Origin: CAZSPL01 sp964608735
Lineage (GTDB): Bacteria > JAJVIF01 > JAPKYR01 > CAZSPL01
Reading direction: 5' to 3'
NCBI GenBank assembly: GCA_964608735.1
Contig: CAZSPL010000026.1
Location: forward strand, 1 to 26,397
DNA length: 26,397 bases
Shown here: piece after piece, positions 23,554 through 26,397 of the stretch
Numbering within the stretch: the first letter of the stretch is position 1
Layout: each line of letters starts with the position of its first letter
Notes under the pieces: model-generated
The model's database searches: none
The model's input: the letters and a program-made list of their open reading frames with translations, nothing else
Told to the model about the DNA's origin: nothing
Translations under genes and position numbers: made by a program

Positions 23554-24250
23554 CCCGCATTTCCTCCGTAAAATCGCATTCGTCGATATCTCCCTTGACG
23601 TCCTTTATCAGTTTCCTGGTGAACGCGCATGCGAGAGAGAACGCCGCTTTCTCGGGATTCGGCGCCGATGAGATCGCCGAAACCACGGCACACATATCGA
23701 CGCCCGTATTCAAGACTTCGCGGATATTCTCGCCATTGATGCCGCCGATAGCGCATACCGGCATCGATGGAAATCTCGACTTGACGGCTTCGAGCGTTTT
23801 GACTCCGACAACCGGGGCTTTCGGCTTTGTGGGGCTTTTAAAGATGCTTCCCACGGCGACATAATCCGCCCCGGCAGCGAATGCGGCGGCGGCTTGTTCG
23901 GCATCCCTCACCGTGACGCCGATAATTCCCTTCCTGCCGAGGGATATCCTCGCGGATGCAACCACGATGTCGCTCGCGCCGAGATGCACGCCGTGAGCGC
24001 CGGTCTTCGCGGCGACATCCGGATGATCGTTGACGATGACTGTTGCGTCGTATCTCTTGCCGATTTCAACGACTTCGCGGGCTATAGCGGTGAGCTTGGC
24101 GGGATGAATCTCCTTGCCGCGCACCTGCACTATCCGCGCGCCGTTGGCTATCACACCCTCGAACCAAAGGGGGATTTCCCTGAACCCGGCTTCGCCGAAA
24201 TTCATTATCAGATAAAGCCCTTTCAAGCGAGGCATGGGTATTCCGGTCAC
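23537..24250 (-). CDS. thiE: Thiamine-phosphate synthase ThiE
   Basis: This 237-residue TIM-barrel enzyme joins HMP-PP and thiazole phosphate to give thiamine phosphate. Family motifs are visible in order: R-I-V-Q-V-R-G-K-E, V-I-V-N-D-H-P-D-V-A, G-A-H-G-V-H-L-G-A-S-D, G-V-T-V-R-D, Y-V-A-V-G-S-I-F-K-S-P-T-K, A-I-G-G-I-N-G-E-N-I. A ~25-residue acidic tail extends beyond the usual end. The GTG start (24250) overlaps the thiD2 stop (GTGA) and has GGGGAG 6 bases upstream; ATG 24235 is the alternative. It sits between thiD2 and thiS. No TPP riboswitch was seen, but the promoter of the operon lies outside the window. Confidence 0.94.
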   Translation of the reverse strand: MTGIPMPRLKGLYLIMNFGEAGFREIPLWFEGVIANGARIVQVRGKEIHPAKLTAIAREVVEIGKRYDATVIVNDHPDVAAKTGAHGVHLGASDIVVASARISLGRKGIIGVTVRDAEQAAAAFAAGADYVAVGSIFKSPTKPKAPVVGVKTLEAVKSRFPSMPVCAIGGINGENIREVLNTGVDMCAVVSAISSAPNPEKAAFSLACAFTRKLIKDVKGDIDECDFTEEMRDELDD

Positions 24251-24726
24251 TTTTGCTCCCCGCTTTCCGGGATGTCATCGGATTCTTCATCCTGTATGGA
24301 CAATCCGTATTCCTTTTCGAACTCGTATGCGTCGAAACGAAGCCGCTTGGCGATACCGGCGGCTTGTGAATCGAATAACTTGCCGTATTCCTCAAGGCAC
24401 CGGAGCGCTTCCTGTGAGCGGCGCATGTTGGCGCGTATGACCGATGTCAACCCATCGCGGGACATCTCGGACGCCGGGTTCACGAAGGCGCCCACGTCTT
24501 CGGTACTCGCGCGGTTTTCGAGAAGCATCGTGCCGCCGGGATCGATGAGCGATTCATACCTCGCGAGCGAATGGCGCATGCGTTTCAGCTTCCCCTGGGC
24601 GATGGCGTCGTCGTTGATAAACCTGAATGCATCCTCGACCACGCGCAACGCCTCGCGCGCGCGGTTGAGGTTTGCATCGAGAAGCCTCATCAGTCCGGGT
24701 CTGTCGTCTGTCGGTGATTCGTTCAC
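24247..24726 (-). CDS. thiD2: Stand-alone ThiD2-type hydroxymethylpyrimidine phosphate kinase
   Basis: This 159-residue helical protein matches ThiD2, a domain unrelated in sequence to ThiD that is usually fused to the N-terminus of ThiE. The signature is L-D-A-N-L-N-R-A-R-E-A-L-R-V-V-E-D-A-F-R-F, followed by R-H-S-L and D-V-G-A-F, then an internal echo of the first motif: V-I-R-A-N-M-R-R-S-Q-E-A-L-R-C-L-E-E-Y. Members phosphorylate HMP-P to HMP-PP, the substrate of the ThiE made from the next gene. GTG 24726 is chosen because it follows the trxB stop by 7 bases; an upstream start would overlap trxB. The C-terminus is coupled to thiE by GTGA, so the split genes may behave like the fused form. 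Confidence 0.85.
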   Translation of the reverse strand: MNESPTDDRPGLMRLLDANLNRAREALRVVEDAFRFINDDAIAQGKLKRMRHSLARYESLIDPGGTMLLENRASTEDVGAFVNPASEMSRDGLTSVIRANMRRSQEALRCLEEYGKLFDSQAAGIAKRLRFDAYEFEKEYGLSIQDEESDDIPESGEQK

Positions 24727-24733
24727 TGAAGCG

Positions 24734-25684
24734 TTACTCCGCCGCCTCCACGCCGCATACCTGCCTGACATAATTCACCGCGCTCAGGGCCGCCATTGCG
24801 CCCTCTCCCGCGGCGATAACAGCCTGCCGCCACGTCCCGGCCCGGACATCGCCCGCGGCGAATAGCCCGGGTATATTGGATGCCATCTGATGGTCGGTGA
24901 TAATATAGCCGCGCTCATTTACCTTGAGGTCAGCTTTTACCCACTGCGTGTTCGGGCGATGCCCGGTGTAATTGAAAATGCCGTCCACCTCGATGTCGCG
25001 TGTCTCGCCGGTATTGACATCTTTCACGCGGAGCCCCTTCACGGAAGTTTCCCCGATAATCTCATCGATGACGTGGTTCCAGACGAATTCGACATTTTCC
25101 CTCGCGAGCAGTTGTCTCTGGAGAACCAGTTCCGCGCGAAGTTCATGCCGCCGGTGGATGAGGTAGAGTTTATCCACGAATCGGCTCAGGTAGATGCTCT
25201 CATCGACCGCCGCGTCGCCGCCGCCGATTACCGCGGCTTTTTTCCCCTTGAAGAAATGGGCGTCGCAGATCGCGCACGTGGAAATCCCCTTGCCGAGGAA
25301 TTCCCCGTAACGGGCGACATCCAGCGGTCTCGGAGTGCCACCTGCGGCGATGATGACCGCGTAGGATGTGAACTGCCCCTTCTCGGTGGTAACGGTTTTT
25401 ACATGGGGCGGCTCCTTGCCGACTTCGAGGCTCGTGACGAATGTATGCTGGATCTCCGGCTCATACTTCTTCACGTGCTCCTCGAATTTCTGGGCGAGCT
25501 CATAGCCGTGCAGCGATGCGTAGCCCGGGTAATTTTCTATCACGTCGGTCATGAGGAGCATCCCGCCGATGGGGCCTTTCTCGATGAGCAGGGTCTTCAT
25601 AAGGGCGCGCCTCGCGTAGATCGCGGCCGCCACCCCTCCCGGTCCCCCGCCGATGATGATCACGTCAAAATCGCATTCAGGCAT
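24734..25684 (-). CDS. trxB: Thioredoxin reductase
   Basis: This 316-residue low-molecular-weight FAD enzyme passes electrons from NADPH to thioredoxin. The FAD loop is I-I-I-G-G-G-P-G-G (9-17), the redox pair is C137-A-I-C140, and the second dinucleotide loop is V-I-G-G-G-D-A-A-V-D (152-161). H-R-R-H-E-L-R (177-183) fits a basic NADPH pocket, and A-G-D-V-R closes the FAD site. The motif T-C-A-I-C-D has the standard C-x-x-C-D form with Ile in place of the common Thr. It starts 13 bases after the nucleoside phosphorylase stop and ends 7 bases before thiD2. It is the only cytoplasmic disulfide reductase in a neighbourhood containing three envelope thioredoxin-fold proteins. Confidence 0.95.
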   Translation of the reverse strand: MPECDFDVIIIGGGPGGVAAAIYARRALMKTLLIEKGPIGGMLLMTDVIENYPGYASLHGYELAQKFEEHVKKYEPEIQHTFVTSLEVGKEPPHVKTVTTEKGQFTSYAVIIAAGGTPRPLDVARYGEFLGKGISTCAICDAHFFKGKKAAVIGGGDAAVDESIYLSRFVDKLYLIHRRHELRAELVLQRQLLARENVEFVWNHVIDEIIGETSVKGLRVKDVNTGETRDIEVDGIFNYTGHRPNTQWVKADLKVNERGYIITDHQMASNIPGLFAAGDVRAGTWRQAVIAAGEGAMAALSAVNYVRQVCGVEAAE

Positions 25685-25697
25685 TTTTCCGTCCCAT

Positions 25698-26397
25698 TCA
25701 GGCTCCCACGCCGAATATCACGCGGTGAAGGATCCTGTTCAATTTTTCCCCGGACGATTTCGCGGCCGCGAGCACATCGGCATGCGATGGCTGCGGCCCG
25801 CCGGGGCGATGTACATTCGTAACGAGGCTCAGTCCGCCGACGGCTATCCCGGCGCGAAGCGCCGCCCACCATTCATGGGCGGTGCTCATCCCGACGACAT
25901 CCGCGCCGAACATCCTGAGCATCCTGACTTCCGCCGGGGTTTCGAATGCCGGTCCCGGCATGAACGCGTATGTCCCGGTCTTGAGAACGATTTCCTCGAT
26001 ACGGGCGGCGCGGCGTATATCCGCGAGTATCCCCGCATCGGCTGAATCGCCCGCCGGCAGGCTGTAGTCGGTCTCGGCATCGATACCGGCGTCGAACGGA
26101 ATGATGAAATCGTCGAGCAGCACCACGTCTCCCGCATCAGCGGCCGGATTGAGCGCCCCGGCGGCGTTGGTCAGGATGAGCTTGCGCATCCCGAGTTCCC
26201 GAGCGAGGTCGATCGCGGCCGTGATATCCTTGAAAGAGCCGCCCTCATAGAAATGGCGCCGCCCGCTGAAGATCAGTCCCGCTTTCCCCTTCAGGCGCGC
26301 CATTTTCAAAATACCGCTATGCCCCTTCACGGAAGGCTTCGTTACGCCGGGTAGCAAATCATAGGGGATATCATCGACCCGGGCCCTTGAATTCTTA
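25698..26397 (-). CDS. Purine nucleoside phosphorylase (class II type), 5' end outside window
   Basis: The frame is open to the right edge, so the TTG at 26357 is internal; about 232 C-terminal residues are visible. The family order is clear: V-K-G-H-S-G-I-L, S-G-R-R-H-F-Y-E-G (phosphate-site R and H), L-T-N-A-A-G-A-L-N, G-P-A-F-E-T-P-A-E-V-R-M-L-R (purine site) and V-V-G-M-S-T-A-H-E. Enzymes of this class release purine bases from guanosine or inosine; some relatives cleave methylthioadenosine or xanthosine. The segment after G-M-S-T is A-H-E-W-W rather than the frequent V-P-E-V, so specificity is uncertain. It may lead the operon with trxB and the thiamine genes. Confidence 0.9.
   Translation of the reverse strand, partial: KNSRARVDDIPYDLLPGVTKPSVKGHSGILKMARLKGKAGLIFSGRRHFYEGGSFKDITAAIDLARELGMRKLILTNAAGALNPAADAGDVVLLDDFIIPFDAGIDAETDYSLPAGDSADAGILADIRRAARIEEIVLKTGTYAFMPGPAFETPAEVRMLRMFGADVVGMSTAHEWWAALRAGIAVGGLSLVTNVHRPGGPQPSHADVLAAAKSSGEKLNRILHRVIFGVGA

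Noticed and set aside
23537..26397. TPP riboswitch controlling the thiamine genes
   Set aside because: No THI-box-like sequence was seen in the short gaps; the operon promoter lies outside the window.

Overview
The window looks like a chromosomal segment of an uncultured, moderately GC-rich diderm bacterium. A secreted outer-membrane beta-barrel protein, several lipoprotein-type signal peptides and Sec-type signal peptides point to two membranes. UGA is an ordinary stop in many genes here (for example miaB and the large secreted gene ending at 7465), so the standard code applies. The lineage cannot be named from sequence alone, and no rRNA, tRNA, CRISPR array or mobile element was seen.

Left part (1-9836, + strand): the end of a TPR protein, two small membrane-associated proteins, then a MutL/GlmL-type ASKHA ATPase without any mutase subunit, translationally close to a barrel-sandwich/KOW-like protein. 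After a strong terminator and a strong promoter with a structured leader, four tightly packed genes encode a secreted Pro/Glu-rich protein with a conserved C-terminal domain (probably DUF6754) and three unrecognised membrane proteins. They look like parts of one envelope complex.

Middle (9860-15873): miaB, apparently leaderless, converges with and overlaps a methyltransferase that ends a three-gene minus-strand group (DUF92 protein, polytopic membrane protein, methyltransferase). A small XRE regulator fused to a beta-sandwich domain, probably starting at ATT, is divergent from an M42 aminopeptidase. A STAS-domain protein follows.

Right part (15936-26397, - strand): an outer-membrane beta-barrel protein preceded by a TlpA-like thioredoxin; then two tandem paralogous lipoproteins that are the main discovery. 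Each reading frame is interrupted by one in-frame TGA exactly where a thioredoxin fold has the first cysteine of CxxC (W-TGA-x-x-C). Each continues in frame for a further 105-106 codons that complete the fold. Each TGA is followed, 16 nt before the apical loop, by the same 6-bp hairpin with G in the loop, matching the bacterial SECIS rules. They are read here as selenocysteine (UxxC) thioredoxin-like lipoproteins with PKD-like and DDGxxGD-type domains. Upstream lie a lipoprotein resembling the C-terminal part of YyaL/SSP411 proteins, thiS, thiE, a stand-alone thiD2, trxB and a purine nucleoside phosphorylase cut by the window edge. The region therefore combines a cytoplasmic thioredoxin reductase with a set of envelope thiol/selenol proteins, although a direct electron route between them is inference only.
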